Below the pieces are notes generated by a model that was not told where the DNA came from, did not search any database, and saw nothing but the letters and a program-made list of their open reading frames with translations. Made by a program: the position numbers and the translations under genes. From Spirochaetaceae bacterium (GTDB lineage Bacteria > Spirochaetota > Spirochaetia > Treponematales > Breznakiellaceae): a stretch of DNA of 7,612 nt. Each line of letters starts with the position of its first letter. Positions within the stretch are counted from its first letter, which is position 1. The DNA lies in contig JAISCK010000175.1 of assembly GCA_031265635.1 (NCBI GenBank), positions 1 through 7,612 on the forward strand, written 5' to 3'. Positions 1 through 5,316 of the stretch are shown here, one piece after another.

Positions 1-51
1 TACTCCATTCATACAGGCTTGACAAAGGGGGGGCTGCCGGGTGATGGTTAG
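1..51 (+). other. Probable 3' tail of an upstream gene
   Basis: No complete gene lies here. Frame 1 is open from the window edge to a TAG at 49-51, directly abutting the next gene; frame 3 is open to TGA at 42-44; frame 2 closes at 20-22. Either of the first two could be the end of a co-transcribed upstream gene. The tail is too short (16 residues at most) to identify. The sequence also holds GGTGAT at 40-45, which fits the 3' half of the extended Shine-Dalgarno consensus and sits 9 bases before the ATG at 55. Confidence 0.3.
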
Positions 52-54
52 GTG

Positions 55-537
55 ATGTCGGTATTGGTAACAGGACAGGCGCTGAAGGCTTTTTTTGAAA
101 ATCAGATCTTTCTGGCGTCGGTTTCAAGCTGGTTTTTCGCCCAACTGCTTAAAACAATCATTATCATCCTGGGAACAAAGCGGAGCAGGCTCCGTGATAT
201 TATCCAGACCCTCATCTGGCGTACCGGGGGTATGCCCTCAAGCCACGCGGCCATGGTTTCCGCCATGGCGTCAATGGCGGCTTTCCGGGAAGGCATAGGT
301 TCAAATTTATTTGTTATTACCTTTTTTTTTGCCTTGATAATCATACGCGACGCGGTAGGCGTGCGCCGCTCGTCGGGGCTCCAGGCCCGGTCCCTGAACC
401 TTCTGGGCAAGAGCGTCGCCGAGAAATTCAATATTGAATACCACCCCATCAAGGAAATTCACGGCCATACGCCCCTTGAGGTTGTGGTGGGGGCCCTCCT
501 GGGTATTTTTATTGCCGCGGCGTTTGCCAAGCTCTAG
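55..537 (+). CDS. Divergent PAP2 (DUF212/YuiD-like) membrane protein
   Basis: A 160-residue integral membrane protein of the DUF212 family, described as related to acid phosphatase and vanadium-dependent haloperoxidase (Bacillus YuiD is a member). Three family blocks are visible: GGMPSSHAA at residues 58-66, RDAVGVRRSSG at 98-108 and EIHGHTPLEVVVGALLG at 134-150. The Ser-His pair in the first block and the HGHTPLE in the last resemble the phosphate-binding and catalytic His motifs of PAP2 enzymes, so a lipid or polyprenyl phosphate substrate is conceivable but unproven. Hydrophobic segments lie near residues 19-40, 83-98 and 142-157. Length is normal for the family. ATG at 55 is chosen because GGTGAT at 40-45 is well spaced; GTG at 52 is an alternative adding one residue. 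The next gene starts 9 bases after the TAG stop, so they are probably co-transcribed. Confidence 0.9.
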   Translation: MSVLVTGQALKAFFENQIFLASVSSWFFAQLLKTIIIILGTKRSRLRDIIQTLIWRTGGMPSSHAAMVSAMASMAAFREGIGSNLFVITFFFALIIIRDAVGVRRSSGLQARSLNLLGKSVAEKFNIEYHPIKEIHGHTPLEVVVGALLGIFIAAAFAKL

Positions 538-540
538 GGA
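536..540 (+). promoter_or_regulatory. Ribosome binding site AGGGA deciding the start at 547
   Basis: AGGGA overlaps the TAG stop of the preceding gene and lies 6 bases before ATG 547. It would leave no spacing for the in-frame TTG at 541, so ATG 547 is preferred. Confidence 0.55.
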
Positions 541-546
541 TTGTTC

Positions 547-1893
547 ATGATTACAGAAAAGCCCACGGTACTATGCAGCCTCGTTGCCCTTGTTCTTGCT
601 CTGGGTTTTGGTTTCCTTGTGTACAGGGTTATGCCCAAAACCGGGTCTTCCTACGGCGTGCTGCGGGTTGACCTGTCGTACAGCGACAGGTTCCTGCGCT
701 CCCTGCTTGACGGGGGGGGTATAGCGCCGGTGATTTCCGAATCGGGCCAGCGGGTTTTTTACGACGCTTTTGGCGGGATAGAGGCTGTTCCCCTTGACCG
801 GTACAGGGAGCGTATTGACAGCCGCGATCCCCGTGATGACGGCTATGCCGAGAAACTCCGCTCCGCCTTTACGGACAGCGAAGCGCGGCTGCTTTTTTTC
901 CCCAGGGGCGCGGCTCTCGGAAAAAAAATTTCATCGGCGCTGGCGGACATTCCCCATAATTTTGAAGCGGGAGGTTTTTCCCGGCCCCTGGTTTTCCCCC
1001 TGGTTGTTTTTGCCCTGGCGTCGCTGCTTATGCTTTTTCTGTTCCGGCCGGTTTTTGTTTTTGCCCTTCCCCTCCTGGGGGTTCTCTCCTGGTTCGGCCC
1101 TCAGGGGTTTGTCCTTGCGGCCCTGCTCTGCCTCATATTTGACCTCCTTGCCCCGGTCATGGAAGAATGGGCGGCGTTTTCCGTAAAACGTCTGGCGGCT
1201 TCGGCGCTGCTTGTCCTGCTCTGGGCCGGCCTTTTTTTCGCCGGCGGGATTCCGCTCCCCGTGTTCCCCGTCCTTCCCCTTTCACTGTTTCTCGCGTGGC
1301 TTTCGCCCTGGCGTAAAAAGGCCCTGGCGCGGCATCTGGGGCATAAACGCTTTATTCCCCTTTCCATAATTCCCGAACAGGGGCTTTTCCGCAAAAGTTT
1401 CCCCATACTGCTTCCTTTTGCCCTGGGCGCGGCGCTTGTTTTTGCCTTTCCCCTTTTCTTTCGGGGTGTAAACCTTTACGATAGTAATGAGATGCAAAGA
1501 AAGATTTCCGTTACCAGGGCCGATTTTGAGAGGCACCTGGCTTTTCAGAAGGATTTTTCCTACAGGCCTTTGGGTTCGCCTTCGGGCGCGCCTTTAGATC
1601 CGTTCCTGGGCGCGCCAGGGGAGGGCTACGCTGTCTATACTCTTGACGGCGACGGTCTTATAGGCGCTTTTACCGCCCTGCCCCGCGATGCCGCGATGCC
1701 CCGTATTACCGCTGAGGATACGGCGCTTTTTACCCTTTTTGAAAATCCCGCCGCCGCTCCCGCCGTGTTACCCGGCCTGCTCTGGACAGCGGGTCTCTGC
1801 GCCCTGCTCCTTCCCGCGTGGTTTTTGCGGGGCAGGCGCGGTACGGGACCGGCTGTTTCGGCCCGGTACAGCGACAGGCGGATCGCGGCGTGA
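547..1893 (+). CDS. Unrecognised multi-pass membrane protein upstream of rnfC
   Basis: I do not recognise this 448-residue protein. It starts with an uncleaved-looking membrane segment or signal anchor (about residues 7-28). A hydrophilic, probably extracytoplasmic region follows at about 32-145, rich in Asp and Arg. A cluster of about six hydrophobic segments lies between 147 and 306. A second soluble domain spans about 307-405, a last membrane segment 408-427, and the tail is basic (RGRRG..., then RYSDRRIAA). The two soluble domains between membrane blocks suggest a structural or assembly role rather than a transporter, but this is inference. Its TGA stop overlaps the GTG start of rnfC by 4 bases (GTGA), the tightest coupling in the window, so it is likely made together with the Rnf subunits. 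No metal- or flavin-binding motif is evident. The short peptide YSDR occurs at both ends (residues 45-48 and 441-444), encoded by an identical 13-base string. Confidence 0.85.
   Translation: MITEKPTVLCSLVALVLALGFGFLVYRVMPKTGSSYGVLRVDLSYSDRFLRSLLDGGGIAPVISESGQRVFYDAFGGIEAVPLDRYRERIDSRDPRDDGYAEKLRSAFTDSEARLLFFPRGAALGKKISSALADIPHNFEAGGFSRPLVFPLVVFALASLLMLFLFRPVFVFALPLLGVLSWFGPQGFVLAALLCLIFDLLAPVMEEWAAFSVKRLAASALLVLLWAGLFFAGGIPLPVFPVLPLSLFLAWLSPWRKKALARHLGHKRFIPLSIIPEQGLFRKSFPILLPFALGAALVFAFPLFFRGVNLYDSNEMQRKISVTRADFERHLAFQKDFSYRPLGSPSGAPLDPFLGAPGEGYAVYTLDGDGLIGAFTALPRDAAMPRITAEDTALFTLFENPAAAPAVLPGLLWTAGLCALLLPAWFLRGRRGTGPAVSARYSDRRIAA
671..691. repeat. Perfect 8-bp inverted repeat with 5-nt loop
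   Basis: ACCTGTCG at 671-678 and its exact reverse complement CGACAGGT at 684-691 flank the loop TACAG. It lies about 125 bases inside the membrane-protein gene. There is no U-tract, so it is not an intrinsic terminator. The right arm is part of the 13-base string that recurs at 1866-1878. It could be a chance coding hairpin. Confidence 0.5.
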
Positions 1894-3179
1894 AAATTTA
1901 TTCTTTTTCCCGGGGCGGGATAAAATACGAAGATCATTCCGTGCCTCCCCGTGATGACTATACGACGGCCTTTCTCCCGTCCCTTTCGGTGATACCCCTG
2001 ATTCAGCATTCGGGCCACAAAGCCTACCCCGTGGTTACCTCCGGGGAAAGGGTTACCGAGGGCATGCTCGTAGGAAGGGGCCAGGGGCGCGGCTCGGCCA
2101 ATGTCCACGCGACGGTTCCCGGCCGGGTGCTGCGTTTTGTGTCCTGGAAGGGTGCCGATGACACGGTCAACGAGGCCCTGGTGATTCATCTTGCCGGGGC
2201 TTTTGAAAAGCTCGGCAGGAGGGAGGAGGTTTTTCCCTGGACCAGCCTCAGCGCCCCGGAGATACAGCGCGTCATTTCCCAGTACGGCATTGTGGAGATG
2301 GAAGGGAGCGGCATCCCGGTCTCCGACCTTATCGCCGCCCGCAGGGGCAGTCATCTGAGCGTCGTGGTGCGCTGTGTTTTTGACGATCCCTGGCTTGCCG
2401 CCGATTATGTCCTGGTTCACGAAAAGCTTGACCGGGTCGCCGAGGGGAGCGTCATTGTTGCCCGCGCGGCCATGGCCGGCAGAATAGTCTTTGTGGTTTC
2501 CCAGGGCGAGGAAGATCTTGCCGCGAGCTTTACCGAAAAGGCCGGTTCCTTCGGGATACCGGTAAGCGTAATGGTTGTGGGCGACCGTTATCCCCAGCAT
2601 AACCAGCGGGAGCTTGAATACGCGCTCAGGCAGTTTGAAAAAAAAGAGGGCCTTGAGCTGGGCGGCCTTTTGACCCTCGGCCCGGCTACCCTGGCCGCCG
2701 TGTTTGACGCGGTGAAGCTCAAGAAACCCATACTGGAGCGTTATGTGGCGGTGGGCGGTTCGGCGGTAAAGCGACCCAGGGTACTCAAGGTAAGAATAGG
2801 AACGAGAATAGGCGAGCTTTTTGACCAGTGCGGCGGCTTTGCCGGAATACCGGGCTGCATAGCCACAGGTTCGCCCCTTTCGGGGAAGCCCGTGGCGGAT
2901 CTTGATGAGCCGGTGATTAAAACGAGCTTCGCGGTTTTCGCCCTTCTCGAAAAACACAGGAGCAGCCTGCCGGGGGCCGGCTGTATAGGCTGCGGCGAAT
3001 GCCGCGCGGTATGCCCCGTGGGGCTTGACCCCGAGGCCCTCTACAAAGCCTCAAAACTCGGCATGGTTATGGCCGAATCAACGGGCGTCTGCCATAGCTG
3101 TGGCTGCTGTGATCTGGTGTGCCCTTCCCGCATAACTTTAAGCGCTTCCATACGGGACATGGCGGGAAGGGAGCGTTAG
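1890..3179 (+). CDS. rnfC: RnfC-like electron transport complex subunit, degenerate FMN/NADH site
   Basis: A 429-residue peripheral subunit of an Rnf-type complex, in which RnfC normally oxidises or reduces NAD(H) through FMN and [4Fe-4S] clusters. The RnfC N-terminal domain is recognisable (residues 1-80), as are a Rossmann/51K-like core with YPQHNQRELEYAL (234-246), GKP-type and VRIGT elements (about 277-305), TGSPLSG (326-332) and two C-terminal ferredoxin motifs. The motifs are CX2CX2CX3CP at C365-C368-C371-C375 and at C401-C404-C407-C411. Length is normal. The flavin/nucleotide region is odd: the family GIVGLGGAGFP is here GIVEMEGSGIP (133-143), and the NGAECEP-like motif is RCVFDDP (161-167). 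The two iron-sulphur clusters should form, but FMN and NAD(H) binding is doubtful. GTG 1890 is chosen over an upstream GTG at 1818 because the protein then begins MKIYSFSRGGIKYEDH, the normal family start, with AGGCGGA at 1876-1882 as ribosome binding site. Confidence 0.93.
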   Translation: MKIYSFSRGGIKYEDHSVPPRDDYTTAFLPSLSVIPLIQHSGHKAYPVVTSGERVTEGMLVGRGQGRGSANVHATVPGRVLRFVSWKGADDTVNEALVIHLAGAFEKLGRREEVFPWTSLSAPEIQRVISQYGIVEMEGSGIPVSDLIAARRGSHLSVVVRCVFDDPWLAADYVLVHEKLDRVAEGSVIVARAAMAGRIVFVVSQGEEDLAASFTEKAGSFGIPVSVMVVGDRYPQHNQRELEYALRQFEKKEGLELGGLLTLGPATLAAVFDAVKLKKPILERYVAVGGSAVKRPRVLKVRIGTRIGELFDQCGGFAGIPGCIATGSPLSGKPVADLDEPVIKTSFAVFALLEKHRSSLPGAGCIGCGECRAVCPVGLDPEALYKASKLGMVMAESTGVCHSCGCCDLVCPSRITLSASIRDMAGRER

Positions 3180-3180
3180 C

Positions 3181-3624
3181 GTGAAAGATCATATCCTTAC
3201 GGCTCTGGAACCCCAGATAAATCTTTCCCGTTCGACCCGGTGGCGGATGTGGCTGCTTAATATCTGCGTCTTCGCGGTGATACTGCAGTCCTCGCTGACC
3301 GACGGGTTTCATTCGCTTTATACGGCCTTGGCGACCCTTGCCGCGGCCCTCGGAACCGAATTCCTCATCAACATGCGGAAAAAAACCATGACCCTTCTTG
3401 ACGGCAGCGCCGCGGCGACCGCCCTGATACTCACCCTGCTTCTGCCCAATACGCTGCCCCCCCTGATCCCGGCCCTGGGCGCGGCCTTTGCCATTGCCGT
3501 TGTCAAACACAGTTTCGGGGGCCTCGGATCAAACTGGCTCAATCCCGCCCTGGGGGGCTGGCTCTTTATACGCTTTTCATTCGGCTTTCTTTATCCCCAA
3601 AATATTGAAGGTTCGGCCCTGTAG
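3181..3624 (+). CDS. rnfD: RnfD-like membrane subunit, N-terminal part, ends at in-frame TAG
   Basis: The N-terminal 147 residues of an RnfD/NqrB-family membrane subunit. In Rnf complexes RnfD carries flavin and helps form the ion-translocating core. The family block is clear: DGSAAATALILTLLLPNTLP (residues 74-93, matching DGSAvvTGLLLAL.LPP), then KHSFGGLGSNWLNPALGGW (109-127, matching K..FGGLG.N.FNPA). Hydrophobic segments occupy about 23-40, 44-62, 77-112 and 118-137. GTG 3181 is preceded by AAGGGAG (3167-3173), 7 bases away, and lies 1 base after the rnfC stop. The frame closes at TAG 3622-3624 (codon 148). The same frame stays open for a further 211 codons that encode the rest of RnfD, so this is one gene split by a single nonsense codon. 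It is a pseudogene, a split subunit, a readthrough product or a sequence error. Confidence 0.85.
   Translation: MKDHILTALEPQINLSRSTRWRMWLLNICVFAVILQSSLTDGFHSLYTALATLAAALGTEFLINMRKKTMTLLDGSAAATALILTLLLPNTLPPLIPALGAAFAIAVVKHSFGGLGSNWLNPALGGWLFIRFSFGFLYPQNIEGSAL
3622..3624 (+). other. Premature in-frame amber (TAG) codon in rnfD
   Basis: The upstream and downstream RnfD halves are in the same frame (start positions differ by a multiple of three). Bases 3625-3675 after the stop are open and protein-like (HLSGALARGYADPEGSP). One substitution would restore the frame, for example from CAG, GAG, AAG or TGG. Three neighbouring genes (55-537, rnfC, rnfE) end in TAG at positions that make sense as real stops, so general TAG reassignment is unlikely. 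Confidence 0.85.
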
Positions 3625-3662
3625 CACCTTTCAGGCGCCCTGGCAAGGGGCTATGCTGATCC

Positions 3663-3667
3663 GGAGG
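3663..3667 (+). promoter_or_regulatory. Internal Shine-Dalgarno-like GGAGG before GTG 3676
   Basis: GGAGG lies 8 bases before the in-frame GTG at 3676, a normal spacing, about 40 bases after the amber codon. It could let ribosomes that stop at 3622 restart and make the C-terminal half of RnfD. It also encodes Pro-Glu-Gly of the continuous reading frame, so it may be coincidence in G-rich sequence. Confidence 0.35.
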
Positions 3668-3690
3668 GCTCCCCTGTGGGCTCCCCTATG
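3667..3690. repeat. 12-bp imperfect tandem duplication in rnfD
   Basis: GGCTCCCCTGTG (3667-3678) is followed immediately by GGCTCCCCTATG (3679-3690), one mismatch in 12. It duplicates Gly-Ser-Pro-Val/Met in frame. It sits where the flavinylation motif (family consensus SGATPL or similar) is expected, and includes both candidate restart codons, GTG 3676 and ATG 3688. Confidence 0.75.
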
Positions 3691-4260
3691 GGGATCATAA
3701 AACTCGCCGGGTATAGTGCGGGAAAATTCGACGGCATGCTGACGGGCCTCCTCAACTCAACGGTTTTTTCTTTTTTCAGGGCGACTCTTCCCGAAGGCTA
3801 TGTGCAGCTCTTTTGCTTTGACGGCCCGGCGGTCGTCGCCGACCGGGGGCTTTTTGCCCTCGCCTCGGCAACCGTGCTTATTACAGCGGCCCAGATAAGC
3901 CGCTTCTGGATGCCGGCGATATACCTTGTTGCGTACGGCCTTTTGATACGCCTTTTCGGGGCCCTTCCCTACGGCGGATTTTCAGGAGGCGGCGATGTGC
4001 TGTTCGGCCTGTGTACCGGGGGAACCCTTGCCGCCGCCTTCATACTCCTTGCCGACCCGGCGACCGGGCCCAAATCGGGCGTTGGCGCCGCCGCCGTATC
4101 TGTCCTGGCCGCGCTTTTCAGCTTTATCTTCAGGTATCCCGGCGGGGAGGCTTACGGGGCCTTTTTTGCCGTGGCCCTGGTAAACGCCCTGGTCCCCCTG
4201 GTACGGGGCGCTGAAAACCGGTTCTTCTTTGAAAAACGGAGGAGCGCCGATGAGCAATAA
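3676..4260 (+). CDS. rnfD: RnfD-like membrane subunit, C-terminal part
   Basis: The remaining part of the RnfD subunit, 194 residues if read from GTG 3676 (ATG 3688 is the alternative). Family signatures are GGGDVLFGLCTGG (104-116), AAFILLADPATGPKS (120-134, matching the FMATDPVT.P block) and YPGGEAYGAFFAVALVNALV (154-173, matching YPEGV.FA.LLMNA..P). Hydrophobic segments lie near 60-75, 80-97, 109-127, 136-152 and 160-177. The usual covalent-FMN site D-x-x-[ST]-G-A-T is not present. The equivalent stretch reads DPEGSPVGSPMG, with Ser at best in the Thr position. The Gly-rich GS-x-GE-x-S loop I would expect about 40 residues later is also replaced. If the amber codon is read through, the full protein has 359 positions, somewhat longer than a typical RnfD. 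The TAA stop overlaps rnfG by 11 bases. Confidence 0.82.
   Translation: MGSPMGIIKLAGYSAGKFDGMLTGLLNSTVFSFFRATLPEGYVQLFCFDGPAVVADRGLFALASATVLITAAQISRFWMPAIYLVAYGLLIRLFGALPYGGFSGGGDVLFGLCTGGTLAAAFILLADPATGPKSGVGAAAVSVLAALFSFIFRYPGGEAYGAFFAVALVNALVPLVRGAENRFFFEKRRSADEQ
4238..4242 (+). promoter_or_regulatory. Strong ribosome binding site GGAGG for rnfG
   Basis: GGAGG within CGGAGGAG lies 7 bases before ATG 4250. It selects that codon over the in-frame upstream start at 4229, which has no comparable site. Confidence 0.7.
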
Positions 4261-4696
4261 CGCCACCCCCTCCGGCCCCGTAAAGGAATGGGGCATCATA
4301 GCCGCGTGGATAGGGGGCATACTGCTGCTCAGCGCGCTTCTCTGGTTTTTTACCGGCGCTCCGAGGGAGGCGCGTTTTATTCAGACGGTGAACCGGGCCC
4401 TGGCCGAGGCAAACGATCCCAGGCGGATACGGAAAATTCAGGATGAAAAAAGACCTGCCGCGTTTTCAGGGGCCTTTGCCCGGTGGTACGAAATGGAAGA
4501 CGGCAGGGCGGCGGTATTTTCCGTTTTTTCGGGCGGGGTTCCCGCCTCATGCCTGGCCGCGGTATCGGAGGACGGAAAAGTTACCGAAATCATACCCCTG
4601 AACGGCCACAGCGCCAGAGTGCTCGATACCATGCCTCCCGCTGTGCTGGGAATATACCGGCGCAGCCTTGAATCAAAGGAACAACGCGATGAGTAA
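4250..4696 (+). CDS. rnfG: Short RnfG-like subunit without flavinylation motif
   Basis: A 148-residue protein with a short cytoplasmic N-terminus, one membrane segment (about residues 14-35) and a soluble domain exposed outside the membrane. This is the RnfG layout, and the gene sits in the RnfG slot between rnfD and rnfE. RnfG normally carries FMN covalently bound to Thr in an SGAT-x-[ST] motif near the C-terminus, attached by an ApbE-type transferase. None is present here: the corresponding region reads NGHSARVLDTMPPAVLGIY (118-136). The domain core, with DGRAAVFSVFSGG (84-96) and a VSEDGKVTEIIPLNGHS strand pair (105-121), resembles FMN-binding-domain strands but is weakly conserved, and the protein is shorter than usual (about 180-210). 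The call rests partly on operon position. It overlaps rnfD by 11 bases and rnfE by 8, indicating translational coupling. Confidence 0.72.
   Translation: MSNNATPSGPVKEWGIIAAWIGGILLLSALLWFFTGAPREARFIQTVNRALAEANDPRRIRKIQDEKRPAAFSGAFARWYEMEDGRAAVFSVFSGGVPASCLAAVSEDGKVTEIIPLNGHSARVLDTMPPAVLGIYRRSLESKEQRDE
4676..4680 (+). promoter_or_regulatory. Ribosome binding site AAGGA for rnfE
   Basis: AAGGA (within AAAGGA, 4675-4680) is 8 bases before ATG 4689. It favours that start over the in-frame TTG at 4668, which would lengthen the overlap with rnfG. Confidence 0.55.
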
Positions 4697-5315
4697 CTAT
4701 TCTGAAAACCATCCCTTCTGGGGCACCCAGGGCCCCCTGGTTTCCCTTTCAAGCGGCGCCCTGCTCATTCTCTCTTCGCCGCGTCTGGCCTTTGCCCTGA
4801 TAACGGCGCTTGCCCTGATCTTCATCTATGTACTCAGCGCTGTGGTATCCCTCTGCGCGAAAAAAATCATACCCCGTGCCGGCAGATACCTGGTGTTGAT
4901 ATTTATCGCCGGTTTCTTTTCGGGAACTTTCGCTCTTATTCTTTCCCTGGTCTCGCCCCTTCTTGTTCTTGAACTGAATATCGTCATACTTTTGGTTCCC
5001 GTTTCATTTATCGGTACTTCGGTGAGCAAGAATTTCGATACCCTGGAACCTGACGACGGGCTTTACGAAGCCGTACTGGAAGCCCTGATACTGGGCGGCC
5101 TTATCACGGGATTCGCCCTTGTCCGGGAACCCCTCGCGTACGGCGCCCTTTCCGTTCCGGGGAGCCGGGGCATCATAGAATGGGCTTTCGCGGATCAAAA
5201 AAACCCGTATTTCCCGCGTCTTGTCAGCACTTCCGCCGGAGGCTGTATACTGCTGGGCTATGCCGTGGTCCTGTTCCGTAAAATACGGAACGAAAACTCA
5301 GGCGGAGGAGCGTAG
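4689..5315 (+). CDS. rnfE: RnfE-like membrane subunit lacking both [2Fe-2S] cysteines
   Basis: A 208-residue polytopic membrane protein of the RnfA/RnfE (NqrD/NqrE) family, in the RnfE position. Typical RnfE features remain: the NP-like start (NHPFWG, residues 7-12), several hydrophobic segments (about 33-55, 67-86, 90-110, 128-145, 183-196), SVSKN (111-115, matching the AFASKN block), the acidic PDDGLYEAVLEALILGG (121-137) and FALVREPL (142-149, matching L.G.IREILG). In ordinary RnfE, a Cys in LGLCP and a Cys in the VNC motif before AFASKN help bind a membrane [2Fe-2S] cluster shared with RnfA. Here the first region reads PLVSLSSGALL (16-26) and the second LLVPVSFIGTS (101-111), with no Cys in either. 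The only cysteines are C56 and C186. The gene overlaps rnfG by 8 bases and lies 1 base from the rnfA start. Confidence 0.82.
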   Translation: MSNYSENHPFWGTQGPLVSLSSGALLILSSPRLAFALITALALIFIYVLSAVVSLCAKKIIPRAGRYLVLIFIAGFFSGTFALILSLVSPLLVLELNIVILLVPVSFIGTSVSKNFDTLEPDDGLYEAVLEALILGGLITGFALVREPLAYGALSVPGSRGIIEWAFADQKNPYFPRLVSTSAGGCILLGYAVVLFRKIRNENSGGGA

Positions 5316-5316
5316 C

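Noticed and set aside
19..24. Perfect -35-like TTGACA near the window start
   Set aside because: No acceptable -10 hexamer lies 16-18 bases downstream (the sequence there is TGATGG-like), and the region looks like coding sequence of an upstream gene.
322..330. Homopolymer runs (T9 here; A8 at 921-928, 2638-2645 and 6041-6048) as phase-variation switches
   Set aside because: All lie in intact frames and encode ordinary Phe or Lys pairs. Nothing in a single sequence shows length variation, although they are error-prone for sequencing.
1818..1889. Upstream GTG start extending rnfC by 24 residues
   Set aside because: It would overlap the preceding gene by 76 bases. The extension does not resemble an RnfC N-terminus, whereas GTG 1890 gives a normal start and a GTGA overlap.
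1635..2957. Long open frame on the minus strand (440 codons) opposite the membrane-protein gene and rnfC
   Set aside because: It is a shadow of the GC-rich coding strand: composition is dominated by Arg, Gly, His and Ala, there is no family signature, and it covers most of rnfC, whose motifs are clear.
3622..3624. Genome-wide reassignment of TAG to an amino acid
   Set aside because: TAG at 535-537, 3177-3179 and 5313-5315 ends genes exactly where their families end and next genes begin, so TAG works as a stop here.
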